Assembly (NCBI RefSeq): GCF_958450345.1
Contig: NC_088780.1
Location: 116,696,226 to 116,760,225, forward strand
Length of the DNA: 64,000 nt
Source of the DNA: Calliphora vicina
Taxonomy: Eukaryota > Arthropoda > Insecta > Diptera > Calliphoridae
Reading direction: 5' to 3'
The translations under genes were made by a program, and so were the position numbers. The notes below the pieces were generated by a model that was not told the DNA's origin, did not search any database, and saw only the letters and a list, made by a program, of their open reading frames with translations. Each line of letters begins with the position of its first letter. Position 1 is the stretch's first letter. Of this stretch, positions 1 through 11,249 are shown one piece after another.

Positions 1-26
1 GTTTTCATACAAAAATATTTTTAACC

Positions 27-72
27 GACAGTATAACTATTAGTTAGGACATAATCATGTTTCGTGTTAATT
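27..72. mobile_element. Terminal-repeat fragment of a short MITE (same family as 56142-56278)
   Basis: The phrase GTATAACTATTAGTTA followed by a degenerate 'acataatc...tcgtgttaat' matches the right terminal repeat of the complete element at 56142-56278. Only one arm is present; the window edge or decay removed the rest. The match is visible by eye over about 45 bases with several mismatches. No coding potential. Confidence 0.55.
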
Positions 73-79
73 AAATACA

Positions 80-654
80 CCTTTTCTAGTATTTTCTCTA
101 CCAGCCCATATCACTCACTATAGGTTAAATGACTACTTTTTCTGTGCAAAATTAATAACTACTACAAAATCATGGTATTCATACCAAAACCTTAAAGAAT
201 TTCATAAGTAAGAATAATTCTATTATAAAAAATGGAATTTAACCCACTAACGACCAAAAATTAACCCTTTTGCAATCATTAATTCAAACTTAATACATTA
301 ATTTATTTTAATTTTACTAAAACTTTTAGTAATTGCTTAAATCTAATTCATTTTATAAAATTTAAATCAAAAAGGTCCTCTTAACTTTCATTAATTTTAT
401 CGTCTTGGTGGGTATAGTGAATTACTGCAGGTGGAAGTGTGGAACTTTTCTGATTTTGTAAGCGCCTATATAAAAATGATGTGGAAATTAATGGATCTGA
501 GGTATAGCTTAATATTAATATTAATTCGGAGCTTAAAAAATCTGTCTTCTCCGCCTCCATTACAGCGACTTTTTGCATCTCAAAAAATTTGTCAGCAATA
601 TGCAGTAAAATAGATTGCAAAGAAACTTCGGTAAGAGTCTCATTTGCTTTTATA
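80..654. other. No gene seen
   Basis: AT-rich sequence with short random open frames on both strands near 381-620. None has a recognisable domain, and the two overlap antisense to each other. I see no repeat structure here. Confidence 0.5.
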
Positions 655-775
655 ATTTCTCTTTTAAAATTTCAATAATTTATATTCTTGAGTGATTTTC
701 GGAAGTGGACTATACAATACAAACATCTGCACAAACGCATAATACCCTCCCCACTATGGTGGTGTAGGATATAAA
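655..775 (+). mobile_element. Internally deleted copy of hairpin-ended repeat family B
   Basis: The start 'aatttcaataatttatattcttgagtgattttcggaagtgg' (two pieces joined here only for description) is the early part of family B, complete at 44133-44823. It then jumps straight to the family's 3' end: 'acaaacatctgcacaaacgc', then the hairpin made by TACCCTCCCCAC and GTGGTGTAGG. Everything between is missing, so this is a deletion derivative. Family B is interpreted as non-autonomous and DINE-1/Helentron-like because of the terminal hairpins; that class assignment is inference. Confidence 0.65.
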
Positions 776-1200
776 ATATGCATTGTTTGTGTTATATGCT
801 TCTCCACTTCATCTGAAAATATGTTAACTTCAATTTTGTCCACTACATGTTTGAAAACGATATAAATTTTTTCTTTTATTTGAATTTTCGTTAAGCCAAA
901 TTTCAAACAATAACCTAAAAAATATAGTATTATTCGAAAACGGCTAAAAATGGCTATTGAATGTAAATGAAAATCGGTTTATAACATTTCAATATATTCA
1001 TTTCTGTTTGCATTTAATCTACCGAAATTTTAAAAGCTTCCACGAAGTTACATTTTGAAAACAGTCGCAGCACTTTTGAGGTTATGTTAAAAAAGTGGCT
1101 TTATTTCAAACAAGCTAAACATTTTTATCACATTTTTTAACAAAAAACCTTACTTACTTACTTAAATTATTATTCCCCATTTTCACTTTCTTCTTTATAA
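776..1200. other. No gene seen
   Basis: AT-rich, non-repetitive within this window, without a credible open frame, splice-flanked block or terminal repeats. Confidence 0.5.
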
Positions 1201-1539
1201 CTCGCGAAATTATTTAAACATACAATTGAAACTTTGAAAGCAATACAGGCTTTTCAACAAAATTTATTAAGTGATTATAATGCAATGTCTTTGACTGCAT
1301 GTTGTCAAACGGAATTTAATATTTACCAAAAACAAAAAGCTGACTTAGTTAATTTGGAGTATTGGTATTATGGTATGGTTTATGGTATTAATTTTGTGTC
1401 AAATAACAATTTTTTTTACATCATAGTTAAATATGTCTTAAATAGATATCGCTGCAACAGATCTGAACATCTTATCAATCACATTACTAAATTGAATGTC
1501 AATGAAATCACATCTTATGCCGGCTATTTAAACAAATAG
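1201..1539 (+). CDS. Unrecognised open frame, possibly a chance ORF
   Basis: An open frame runs from just after a stop at 1198-1200 to the TAG at 1537-1539, about 112 codons. It lacks an ATG near its 5' end; the first ATG is at 1281, shortly after a TTG at 1234. The translation includes the patches IETLKAIQAFQQN and LVNLEYWYYGMVYGINFVS, and I recognise no family. There is no evident signal peptide, repeat or catalytic motif. In DNA this rich in A and T, a rough independent-base estimate gives about one open frame of this length by chance in 64 kb. It is therefore listed as doubtful, and could also be an exon remnant or a decayed transposon ORF. Confidence 0.15.
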   Translation, partial: LAKLFKHTIETLKAIQAFQQNLLSDYNAMSLTACCQTEFNIYQKQKADLVNLEYWYYGMVYGINFVSNNNFFYIIVKYVLNRYRCNRSEHLINHITKLNVNEITSYAGYLNK

Positions 1540-1734
1540 ATGTCTAGGATTATAATATGGACCAGAAAAAGATTTTAGTTTTAAAAGGTGTAACAATTGA
1601 TTAGTGTACACCCACAAATAATGAGACGTGCAATTATCGCTTCAATTACATTATACCCTCCTAATATATTGCAGAGAGTATATATTTATTGAAATGCTAG
1701 ATTATCACAGTGAATCACGAAGATTTTTAATAAC

Positions 1735-1860
1735 ACAGTGCAACAGTGCAACAAACACACGGTCATGACAGTATGGGTTCGACTCTGCTACCAAAAGTTA
1801 GCAGAAAATCTGTGGGTCCTTAAAAAAAGTGTGTAGTCAGTTATTGGTCAACAGCTAATT
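1735..1860 (+). repeat. Degenerate tRNA-derived SINE-like remnant
   Basis: A pol III B-box-like block GGGTTCGACTCTGC lies at about 1775-1788, close to the consensus GGTTCGANTCC. It is preceded by 'acacacggtcatgacagtat' and followed by 'accaaaagttagcag'. This resembles the tRNA-derived head and 'gaacaccaaaaagtt' continuation common in fly SINE-like repeats. No convincing A box or cloverleaf is present, so it is not a functional tRNA. The family assignment is from memory and weak. Confidence 0.3.
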
Positions 1861-1989
1861 CAGATTTGGTGATACCGTTTTACTTTGTATGGAAATAATA
1901 TAGCTAAGAGTACACCAAACTAATTTTGTTAACATTTTTGGAAAAAAAAGCTTTTTCGTGTTCTTTTTTGAAAAAAAAAAATATATATA

Positions 1990-2965
1990 TGGGGCGTTTC
2001 ATGTCAAGTGAACCAACTTTTGAAATCGATGTCTTCCGATCGGGATGAAATTTGCACCAAGGTTAGCTCTGTTGGATAGTAACTCAGACACAATTTTTCA
2101 ACAACATCGGTCGAGAACTCTTTGAGTTATAGGGGGTAAAATTTTGACAATTTGGTCAAACAGGGATTTTTTCTTATCCATGTAACTTATTACCTATTGT
2201 TCTTAGCAAAATGTGTCCCAAATAGTATAGATAGCTATTTCTTCGATCTTTCGAAAAAAAATATTTAAAAAAAAAAATAAAAATTTTTTAATATTTTTTT
2301 TCCGAAATCAAAAACTTTTTTGACTTTTTTTTAAAATGCGTCCTTTTTTTTTTTTTTTTCTTAAAATAAAGTTTAGATATTTTCCTTGAACACCTACTTG
2401 GTCGCTTAGTGGGATGCGAGTGGGATATCTATCAAAATAAATATTTTGTAACTCAAAACATAAAATTTTTGACTTTTTTTGCAAAATCAAAAACTTTGTT
2501 GACTTTTTTTTCAAAATGGACCCTTTTTAATATTTTTTTTTAGGTCAAACAAAAGCTTAGATATTATCCTTGAAGACCCTTTTGGTCGCTTAGTGGGATG
2601 CGAGTGGGATATCTATCAAAATAAATATTTTTTAACTCAAGACTTACAATTTTTGACTTTTTTTTTTGCAAATACGATTTTTTTTCCAAATGGGCCCTTT
2701 TTTTGTAGTCAAAAGAAAGCTTAGGTCCATTCCTTTAAGATATTTTTAGTCCCTTAGTGGGATGCGAGTGGGATATCTATCAAAATAAATATTTTTTAAC
2801 TCAAGACTTACAATTTTTGACTTTTTTTTTGCAAAATCAAAATTTTTTTCCAATATGGGCCCTTTTTTAATTTTTTTTTTTGCTCAAAAGAAAGCCTAGG
2901 TCCATTCCTTTAAGATATTTTTAGTCCCTTAGTGGGATGCGAGTGGGATATCTATATCTATAGAT
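1990..2965 (+). repeat. Repeat element carrying four ~174-bp degenerate tandem units
   Basis: The block opens with GGGGCGTTTCATGTCAAGTG, a phrase that looks like a transposon end, and then holds four units. Each contains CTTAGTGGGATGCGAGTGGG followed by ATATCTAT; anchors lie near 2401, 2585, 2749 and 2923, giving spacings of about 184, 164 and 174 bases. Between anchors are homopolymer-rich stretches with 'tttttgacttttttt' and 'caaaatgg(a/g)ccc'. No coding content; the short reverse-strand frame at 2308-2514 only reads through the T-tracts. It could be a decayed satellite-bearing transposon. I cannot place the other end. Confidence 0.7.
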
Positions 2966-3415
2966 AGCTATATATATATTAAAGTATCTTGTAGATTATG
3001 CTGTATGAATGAATTGAATTTGTAATGATGAATTTTAAATTAAAATAAATGTTTATATACGCATGTTGTTTTCGTTGTTTTTTTTGTATTTAAATCAAAT
3101 AATTTTTATTCACAAGAAGACATTTCCTGTATATTCGTTTTACATAACACCCTACTTAATGTATATTGTTATAAGTTATTTTATATACAAAAAATTGCAA
3201 AATCCAGCTATAAATGTGAAACTATAAGATTGTTAAAATAACTGTTTAGATTTGGAAACCGACACCCATATTCAAAAAAATTATTAAAGATAGCAATGGT
3301 TTATAAAAGATTTTGAATAGAAAAAGAATATCGGTAAATCATTGTTTACTTTAATAATCACTTTTGAAAGCTATAGATTTTTTAACGAGAATTTAACTAA
3401 ATTGAGACTTTCTGA
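2966..3415. other. No gene seen
   Basis: AT-rich unique-looking DNA without open frames or repeats that I can support. Confidence 0.5.
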
Positions 3416-3751
3416 TTGGAACAGAATAGCGACCCTATAATTCTGAAAGGACTTTTTTGATTTTCTCGAAAAAAGTGTCAAATTGACCCCTAAGGAGAGA
3501 AGCTAGAGGGTTAAGATCTTTCACAAAAATTATCCCCATAAAATTCCACAATATAACTCTGACAATAAGAATTATATTTTTTATATTTTTTCATATTTTT
3601 TTCATTTAGTATACTGCTCCTTTCGATCAAAATATTAAAACTTTCACCCACTGTAAAAAAAATTCAGACCAGGTGGACTATAAGTTTATTCTACAAAAAT
3701 GATCTACTCAACATGCCCTTTCAGAATTATAGGGTCGCTATTCTGTTCCAA
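3416..3751. mobile_element. 336-bp MITE with long perfect terminal inverted repeats
   Basis: The left end TTGGAACAGAATAGCGACCC continues with 'tataattctgaaagg'. It is mirrored exactly at the right end by 'cctttcagaattata' and GGGTCGCTATTCTGTTCCAA. The arms are at least 35 bp with no mismatch that I can see, suggesting a fairly recent element for this window. The interior is non-coding. I cannot define a clear target duplication, so superfamily is not assigned. Confidence 0.75.
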
Positions 3752-4324
3752 AAATGCTGTTGACCAGTGTAATTATTTAAATATATGTATTTCACTGAAC
3801 ACCTTCGAATTCATAAAGTTGTTACAAAATTATTTAAAACTTTGATATATTTTCCATAGATATTTAGATTCGAGATTTGATAAAGTGCTTATATAATTCG
3901 TCTTCAGCATCTAAAGTACATTTAGCTATATAGTACTTTTGTACTAAAGAGGTGTTGTATTTTCAATTGTTTTTTCTTTTTGCGTTTTTTTTTTTTATCA
4001 TTTATATTTTCGTAAACTTGACGACACAACACTTGCTCTGTTAGTTCAATGTATTCCAAAGCTGGTACATGTGGATTATTGAAAAGTGTGAGAAAGAGAG
4101 AGTGAAGTGAAGTACTTCAAAGGTACCCTTTATATCGTGATTATGCTTTTTACGTTTGTGTTTCGTTTTACTTTTTTGTTGTTGCTTATATTTTTTTTAT
4201 ATTTTTAACCCATCTTGGTGACAAATATACATATTTTATATATATAATATATGTACGTTAACGTCAAGTACAATAACAAAACAATTAATATAAATATTCG
4301 CCAAGTGACCTCAGTCACCTCACT
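3752..4324. other. No gene seen
   Basis: AT-rich intron-like DNA with T-tracts at about 3960-4000 and 4180-4200. No supported feature. Confidence 0.5.
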
Positions 4325-4520
4325 TTTTATACCCACTCTCAAAAAAGTTGGGGGGTTTATTGATTTTGTCATTCCGTTTGTAACATTTCGAATATCCTGG
4401 GTCGTCATAAGATTCTAAGACAATCCATCTACGTCCATCTGTCTGTTGAAAACACGATAGGGCCCAAACGAACGGTTCGGCCCAGTCGAATATAACACAC
4501 TTGTTATATTTCGAAAATAC
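4325..4520 (+). mobile_element. Fragment of DINE-1/INE-1-like repeat family A (5' part)
   Basis: The start 'ttttatacccactctcaaaa' with GTTGGGGGGTTTATTGATTT, then TTTGTCATTCCGTTTGTAAC, a 'gggtcgtcataagattct' block and 'gtccatctgtctgttgaaaa', follows the layout of the complete family-A element at 29950-30602. Drosophila INE-1 consensus sequences have a comparable layout (TATACCC hairpin, 'agtttg..aac', 'tataaagtatatatattct', 'catgtccgtctgtc'). The tail 'ttcggcccagtcgaatataa' resembles the family's other hairpin. Truncated and decayed. Confidence 0.5.
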
Positions 4521-5262
4521 CCCAAAATATTCTAACTACGGTTTTTACAACGGGAATTCTAAGAAATTTTTGACAATTTCTGACTACCAGATATTTTATC
4601 GGAAAACAATTTGGAATATTTTTTTACAGTTTATTAAAAATGTTTATACATAAATGGAATTAAGACCAACTTAACTGAATTTTAACAGGAAAACTATCTG
4701 GAAAAACTATTAGTGGGTTATTTTGTAATCGTTTCGAAAAGGAAATCATTCGAATTTGTATGTCTAATACATTGTGCGTCGAAAATGTTTTCTTACCCCT
4801 TGCACTCGAAGACATCTAAATTTAGATCATACTAACAAAAAATATTTCCTTTGGATACCACAAGGATATATTTAATCCTATTAAGACACTTTGGTTATGT
4901 TTCGATTATAAAACAGGTAAACTCTTCCTTTAATTGTATAATGCCAAAAGAAAACATAGTACAAATTGCATCAGAATATGGCAAATTGGCCAAATGACAA
5001 TGTTTTGCAGAAAATTCAAAAATCTTGCTTTAGTAATTTGCCTCTGACTCAAGCAGTTCTTAACAGATTTTAACCTAAATCCTTAAATTACATGCATTAG
5101 AAAGCTAATTAAATTTCCTAAATGTTTCTTAAAGCAGCATTGCCATTTGGTGCGACAGTTTTTATTCATAGCATTACAAATTCAGATTTCCAAATACGAA
5201 CTTTTAATTTTTTTGTCATTTTTGCTTACCTTTTCTTATATGAAAATTGAACGAGACAAAAT
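4521..5262. other. No gene seen
   Basis: AT-rich DNA without supported repeats or open frames. Confidence 0.5.
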
Positions 5263-5434
5263 GTATGGTAGGAAATTCCAAAATTTCAAAACAAAGTAAA
5301 TAACGGCAACATTCTGTTAAGAATAACTGTTAGAAAAGAATAATTTTTATATTCTGTAAATGCAGTATGGTAGGAAATTTCAAAATTTCAAAACAAAGTA
5401 AATAACGGCAACATTCTCTTAAGAATAACTGTAG
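5263..5434 (+). repeat. 102-bp tandem duplication (1.7 copies)
   Basis: GTATGGTAGGAAATT followed by 'ccaaaatttcaaaacaaag' and 'taaataacggcaacattct' occurs at 5263-5332 and again at 5365-5434 with only two or three differences. The period is 102 bases. The near identity means a recent local duplication. Not coding. Confidence 0.85.
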
Positions 5435-5604
5435 TTTTAGTTAAAATGAAGAAATTACTAAAGTTGTATATTTGCAAATTTGCTTCAATTTCATAAATAC
5501 TAAATTAATTTGTTAAAATTGTACTTTTGTTGCAGTTTGGATGTATTTTGTGAAAATGCTCGAAGACTTAAATCAAAGCATTTTGCTCACTGTTTTCCAT
5601 TACT

Positions 5605-5670
5605 ACACAGTGGGGCAGAATCAAAATTTTTTGGAAATAAGTCTGGCATTTCTAAACGGATGGCATTTTG
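5605..5670 (+). repeat. Fragment of the CACAGTGGGGC dispersed module
   Basis: ACACAGTGGGGCAGAATC followed by 'aaaattttttggaaataa' and 'tctggcatttctaaacgg' is nearly identical to 17514-17575. It is related to more degenerate copies at 8560-8745 and 41468-41770. These share 'aacttctaaacg.ct.gtccgat' and are interpreted as parts of Tc1/mariner-type non-autonomous elements. The short open frames at 5510-5741 run through this repeat in two frames and are not genes. Confidence 0.6.
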
Positions 5671-7424
5671 CCTTAAAAAACGATTTGAGAGACCATCCAT
5701 ATTTTAGTGTTATACACCAAAATTCCTGGCTTTTTGAGTAGATTGAGAAAATCGTACATACAATTCAATTTAAAGTTTGGTAAAATCATCACTACGTTTT
5801 TAAAAAAGTACTTTTTTTATTTTTAAGTTATCTAAAAAATTTCAAAGATGATGTATTAGGAATTTATATTTTTTGAAAATATAAATTCCTATATCGCGTA
5901 GTCGATATCAAACTAAAGTAACCTATTTTAGATGGCCACATATGTTGTTAATTATTTTGTAAAGGGTTCCGATAACCCCGCTCCTGGTGTGGATATTATA
6001 CCAAAAAAACTAAAAAATCCCATTTTTGGGATTTTTCAAAACTTTTTTTGGGAATTACGGGATTTCTGATTATAAATTTCAAAATTCGTTTTTATTTTTC
6101 TATATCTAATGTCTATATAACTGTAAAATTTCATTAAAAGCTGTTAATAAATAAAAAAATTATTTTAATTTGAAAAATTTTTATCTTTGCATAAACTCAA
6201 TAAAAAGCATTTTTTGTCCTACCTCCACAACCACTTTTTACAAAAAACAATGACTAAATGTAAGAGTAAAACTGGTTATCAGAAAATGTTTGAAAATAAT
6301 ACAGAAATTCCAACAAACGAGTTAGATTAGCATTTTTATGCTAACGGCAGCCATTCACCATACAAAACATATCAACATACCCAGGTATGTTGCTGTTGAC
6401 GTGCGTAAAACAGTTCTGCTGTTGACATAAAGGTTAATGAATCTAGATTTAGCCTAAACTTCTAGAATTATGCCGAATTTAATTTTAATTTTTAATAGTT
6501 TCATTATTGATTATTGATTCTGAAAAAGTTTTTTAAGTAAACTCATCGTCCTTTACTATATATCAGCAGTTTAGGTTTCAAATCAGATCAAATGTTTGAT
6601 ATTCATTGTACACACATTATGGACAATGAATATAAAAAATTAATGAAAACATGAAATTTATTGAATTTAGTCCCACATTTTTAAACCCTGTTAACCGAAA
6701 ATCAACATTTAACATAGTTACTAAAGTATACGTACGATCGACTTTTTGGGCTTTTTTTAAAAAATCTATATGTTTGAAAATACAAGGCCTGACTAATTCA
6801 TTCATGGATAATTTTTAAATTTATCAAAGGTTTATAAAACAAATTTTGTATGCTTTGAATAGGTCTTATTTTGTTCATTGGTAACTAAATGCTGCAAATT
6901 TTTTCCTGTACCGGAAATCGATCGAAAGTTGTAAAATTGGGTAAACCATGTTTCTTTTTTTTTGATTTCTTAAAAAAATAGATATTTAACCGTCCGATGA
7001 GTGAATCATCCGTTGTCCGTTTCTGTTTGTATGGAATTTTATATGAAATCGCCTTGAACTTGTTTTTAAACGATTCTATATAAAATTTCCTTGGAATACG
7101 TGTGGGGTCGGGTATACTTCCCATGGAGCATCAAGGAGTAATTTCAGTTTGAAAATGAAAAAAGTCCCCTGGGACCTTCTGACCCATCGGAGGGTTAAAC
7201 ATTATTTTGTAAACATTTGAAATAAATCCTATCTTTCAGAAAATTATCTTTCCAACAAGATATTAGTATCCTTGTTCTTCGAATATGAGGCTGTTGATAT
7301 AGTGACTGGTACTCAATATCGCGACATGATAACATAGTTATTTATTCTAAAAAGTTGATAACCTAGATCGTGAGAATTAGAATTACCCCATTTCTTTTGA
7401 CAATCTGCTCTCCTCCAACAAAAA
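5671..7424. other. No gene seen; one small palindrome
   Basis: Intron-like sequence. A short palindrome (AATCCCATTTTTGGGATTTT) sits near 6016-6040 and a 9-bp inverted repeat (CAACATACC/GGTATGTTG) at about 6373-6392. The reverse-strand frames at 6617-6805 and 6885-7124 have no recognisable domains. No complete element could be delimited. Confidence 0.45.
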
Positions 7425-7430
7425 GGTATT

Positions 7431-7797
7431 ATTTTGAGTTAATACAAAAATTTAAATAGAAATACATTGTATATTTTCCTAAAAAAATGTATTATTTTGA
7501 ATTGAGCCTTTATTCTAGTTAAAAATAATCAAATTGTTTTATTTAAATTTAGTTGTATTTTGAGTTAATACTGTTATGATGATAAAGTAATACAAAAAAA
7601 ATATCGAGAAGATTCAGAAAAATGGTATTAACTCAAAAAATAGATTTAATTTGCAACAATTGCAAAAAAAACAATGTAAATATATTTTCAAATGGAATTT
7701 GCTTAATATGATGTATTCGGATTTTAAAATTCTCTTACAATGTAATCACAAACAGTTTTTGCCCTCTACTGAACATTTTAAAATTTTGAGTTAATAC
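7431..7797. repeat. Iterated 15-base motif ATTTTGAGTTAATAC
   Basis: The motif occurs exactly at 7431-7445, 7557-7571 and 7783-7797, and inverted (GTATTAACTCAAAA) at 7625-7638. A half-match lies near 7487. Intervening DNA is not similar between copies, so this is not a simple tandem repeat. It may mark the binding sites or subterminal repeats of a decayed element. Confidence 0.55.
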
Positions 7798-7799
7798 AG

Positions 7800-8516
7800 T
7801 ATTTTCGAACGAGTGCAATATATCTCAATTGCTTTAACATATAGAAATTCATACTTTAAAACATATATAAACATTGATATAGGTTTTTATTAAGTGTATA
7901 TATTATATGTATTTATGGGCCCCTCCATTTTCCTGTTATAGTCCTTTAAACTTGGATCTTAAATATACTGATATTTTCTTTCTAAGAATATTATATAGCT
8001 TGCCAAAAAAAAAAAAAAAACTTCTGGAGAATGTTTTTGTAAAAAAATTGAAGAAATTGCATCGGCCGAAATACTTTTTTTTTGAATTTTTATGGAATGG
8101 AATTTTTAGAAATATTTTTTTTATTATTGATTTTTATATATCTAGACCCTACTGTAACTTGAAATATAGTAAATACAGATATTTTTAAAAATTTATATTG
8201 ATCTTTTAAACATTTTTTTGGAATCGGAGACACGAATTCTATATATTTGCATTTTTGACTACAACTCAAAATTTTGGGGACATTTCACAAATTTCGAAGG
8301 TATAAATAATTATTTCTCAACATTTCGTTTAAAACTTGTTTGGAGCATTTATAAAATGTTGCGTGCAACATGGGTTAATTTCCGATTTAAATTGTGTAGA
8401 TATTGTGTAATGTAATTTTTATATTTGCAGACTATCGATTTGCGCTTTACCAGATCTGTTGTAGTTTTATTTGTTCAAGTGCTTGTATATTAAAAGTATT
8501 ATTGTATTGGTGTATA
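7800..8516. other. No gene seen
   Basis: AT-rich DNA. Forward open frames at 7907-8188 and 8218-8415 are dominated by Phe, Lys, Ile and Tyr codons from the base composition and show no domain. Confidence 0.45.
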
Positions 8517-8518
8517 TA

Positions 8519-9307
8519 CAGTACCGAGCATAAAAAACGCAACTCAGATTGGTATTAAACAAAAAAGGAAAATAAATCTGTAACTTCTAAACGCTTAGTC
8601 CGATTTGAATTAAATTCGACATGCGCAAAGAGAAAGTGTTGTCGAGTTTAAGTTTTGAATGTGGATCTCATGGCCGCACCAGAGACACGGCCAGCTTTCC
8701 CAAAATTAGACACCTCGGGTATGTTAAATTTTTAAAACGATAATTTTTCATTGTTTTGGTTCCGATTTCAAAAATACATTAGGGATATAACTATTCACAG
8801 TTTTTGCAAATATGCAAATTGGCATAGCATAGTCGAATAAAGCATTAAAAAATATTATTTTTTTCGCGGTTGTTAAAAAAAATAATATGAAATTATTTAT
8901 GTATATAATTTTTCAGAAAAATAAATTGGTTTATTTTAGAAATTGGTGTTGGTGCGTGATGTTTTTGATTCCAAATGACCTAAAAATGCCAAACATTTCG
9001 CCAAAATTAGTTATATCCCTAATGTACATAGAAACTTCTAGCGATTTTTAATAATTATTTTTTTAAAAAATTTACAAATCCAGTCAATTTTGTTAGAGTT
9101 GAATTTTTTTTGCTCGCATAAATTGATTTTACTAAAAATTTTAGAATTATTCTTCGTACAAAACTATTGGTCAAAATGTCCTACAATAATTGACTATGAC
9201 CACAAATAATTTATAAATAGCATATGGTGAAAATTAGATTCCGTTATAAGAAAAATCATAGCAGAAGATCTCATAACAGAGCGTAAAATTTTTTATGCTC
9301 GGTACTG
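8519..9307. mobile_element. Tc1/mariner-like MITE, 789 bp, TA target duplication
   Basis: Terminal inverted repeats CAGTACCGAGCATAAAA (left) and TTTTATGCTCGGTACTG (right) are perfect over 17 bp and flanked on both sides by TA, the signature target duplication of Tc1/mariner elements. The interior has no transposase. It carries a relic of the 'aacttctaaacgcttagtcc' module near 8583-8602 and a nested second MITE at 8777-9024. The age order is clear: this element inserted first and the nested one later. Confidence 0.85.
8777..9024. mobile_element. CATTAGGG-ended MITE nested in the mariner-like MITE
   Basis: Ends CATTAGGGATATAACTA and TAGTTATATCCCTAATG form a perfect 17-bp inverted repeat flanked by TA on both sides (8775-8776 and 9025-9026). 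The length is 248 bp. The CATTAGGG terminus links it to the larger elements at 17319-18320 and, with CATTAGAG, 36556-38495. No coding content. Confidence 0.8.
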
Positions 9308-9309
9308 TA

Positions 9310-11245
9310 AATAGGTAGAGTGTCAGTGTATTCGTATGCGTTGTAAGTATTAAACATATAGTATTTTTGTAGGTATATTAAAATTTTCTTTGTTTTTATC
9401 CAGTTTTTTTTTGTATTTTTTTGTTGTTTTTTTATTTCTCCCTTATGCATATTATTTTGTACTCTGTCAGTGGCTTGAATACAATTTTTTTACTTCTTTC
9501 TATTACTTTTTTCTGTATTTTTTATACAATATAAAATAATTCGTATGTTTTTCCAGCGTTATTTTGTTCGTTTCTTACTCCGTTTAGTACATCCTTTGAT
9601 GTTCAATGTTGTATTATTCTTTCCTTAGTTTAGTTTTTTTCCTATTCCTTTTGTCTCGATTTTTATACCAGATTCGGGATATGTAGTACATGTATGTACA
9701 ATGTATTGTAAAAATTGTATTATTATAAATGTTGTAAAATGTAATGGAGTTCAAAGTCAAATTTTTCGTAATGTTATTTTAAACTGTATCTAAAATGAAT
9801 TGAGCGATTAAATAATAACAAACAGTAGTGAATTACATTTGTACATTATTTTTTTGCATCAGCTGAAGAAAGCTATTAATTAAAGTTTTATTTGTTATAG
9901 GAAATGAAATACTTTTGTTAAAAGAATTCTTTTGAGTATAAAAAAAACCTTAAATTGATTAGAGTTGATAAGATTATTTTGTATTGAACAGAAAATAGTA
10001 ATATAAATAATGTATGGTAAGTTTTAAATTAATGTAAATGATATATATAAATATATATTTCTGTGGACTTTTGATAAATAGATCGATAATTATTTTATTA
10101 TATGTCTTTGAAGAACTTTTGTTATTTGTCTCAACAATTATACAAAGCTTTCGAAATTCTTTAAGGACAAATAATAAAATACTTATGGATCAATTCAACA
10201 GTTTTTACGCTCTTCTGAAAAATTTTAAAATTCCACTTAAGTTCTTTTGTGAAATGTCCACATTCATTATGTTTCTTTATTATAGTTTTAATATCAATAT
10301 GTAATCTATGAACAAAACTTTATTTTCCGTGGATTGTGATTCTATTTACTTTCCTCATGAGGTGTGCAAATTTAATTAATTTATTTACATATTCTTCATA
10401 TTTTTACTGATTATAAAATCAAATTTACATACATTTTAATTTAAACTAAATGTTTCAGCTTGGAACATCAAAAGTAATATTTTTAAATAAAATTATCTCC
10501 CTACGGTATAAACAAATAGCTAGATTTGATTTCCAAAATATTAATTTAATTTTATTTAAATTAGATTTTGAATTTAACCTATTTCAAATATACTCATACA
10601 CACTCTATTAGCAGGTACTTGTAAAAAAAATACAAATTCTTTTAAGTTAATTAAAACATATACTAATATTACAATCTGTTCGTATGTAAAAAAGTACATA
10701 ATATAAATTCAAAACTGTTTTTAAAAAGTCATTTGCCCTGTCAGCACAATTCCAGGAAATCATACTCGCACCCTACAATTACACATACACATTTATACAT
10801 TCTCTCCTACATACGGACAGCAATAGAAGTTAGAAACAATTGTACAGTCATAACACACTCTTGCGTATGTAAATGTGATAAAAATACGAGAGCAAACTGA
10901 TAGGTATTCTCAGAAAATCGTGAAAAGCATTTTTAATTTAACATTATAAAGTTCAAGTTTTGCGTAACGAATATGATCGACGAATGGTCACTCAGAGAGA
11001 TGAATGATGGTACTTGTAGAATATACAAAAACGTTTGCCCTCATTAACAAAGAATCAACCTTAACTAATGCCGGAACTTAAAGTTACCCACAGCCCTTCC
11101 TGTTATATATTATAATCCAAATTCATGAATTCTATAATAAATTTCTTAAAATTTTTCAGAAATACCGCAAGATTTCGACGGAATCTACACAATTTTGTAA
11201 GTTCCTAAAGGAATTACTTCGGCGGCTTTTATTAATTACACTGGT
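9310..11245. other. No gene seen
   Basis: Almost 2 kb of AT-rich DNA without supported features. The forward frame at 10038-10304 (88 codons, hydrophobic from T-rich codons) has no recognisable domain. Confidence 0.5.
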
Positions 11246-11249
11246 TTAA

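Noticed and set aside
1990..2965. Possible CRISPR-like array of regularly spaced repeats
   Set aside because: Spacers are homopolymer-rich and partly similar, units are ~174 bp, the genome is eukaryotic and there are no cas genes.
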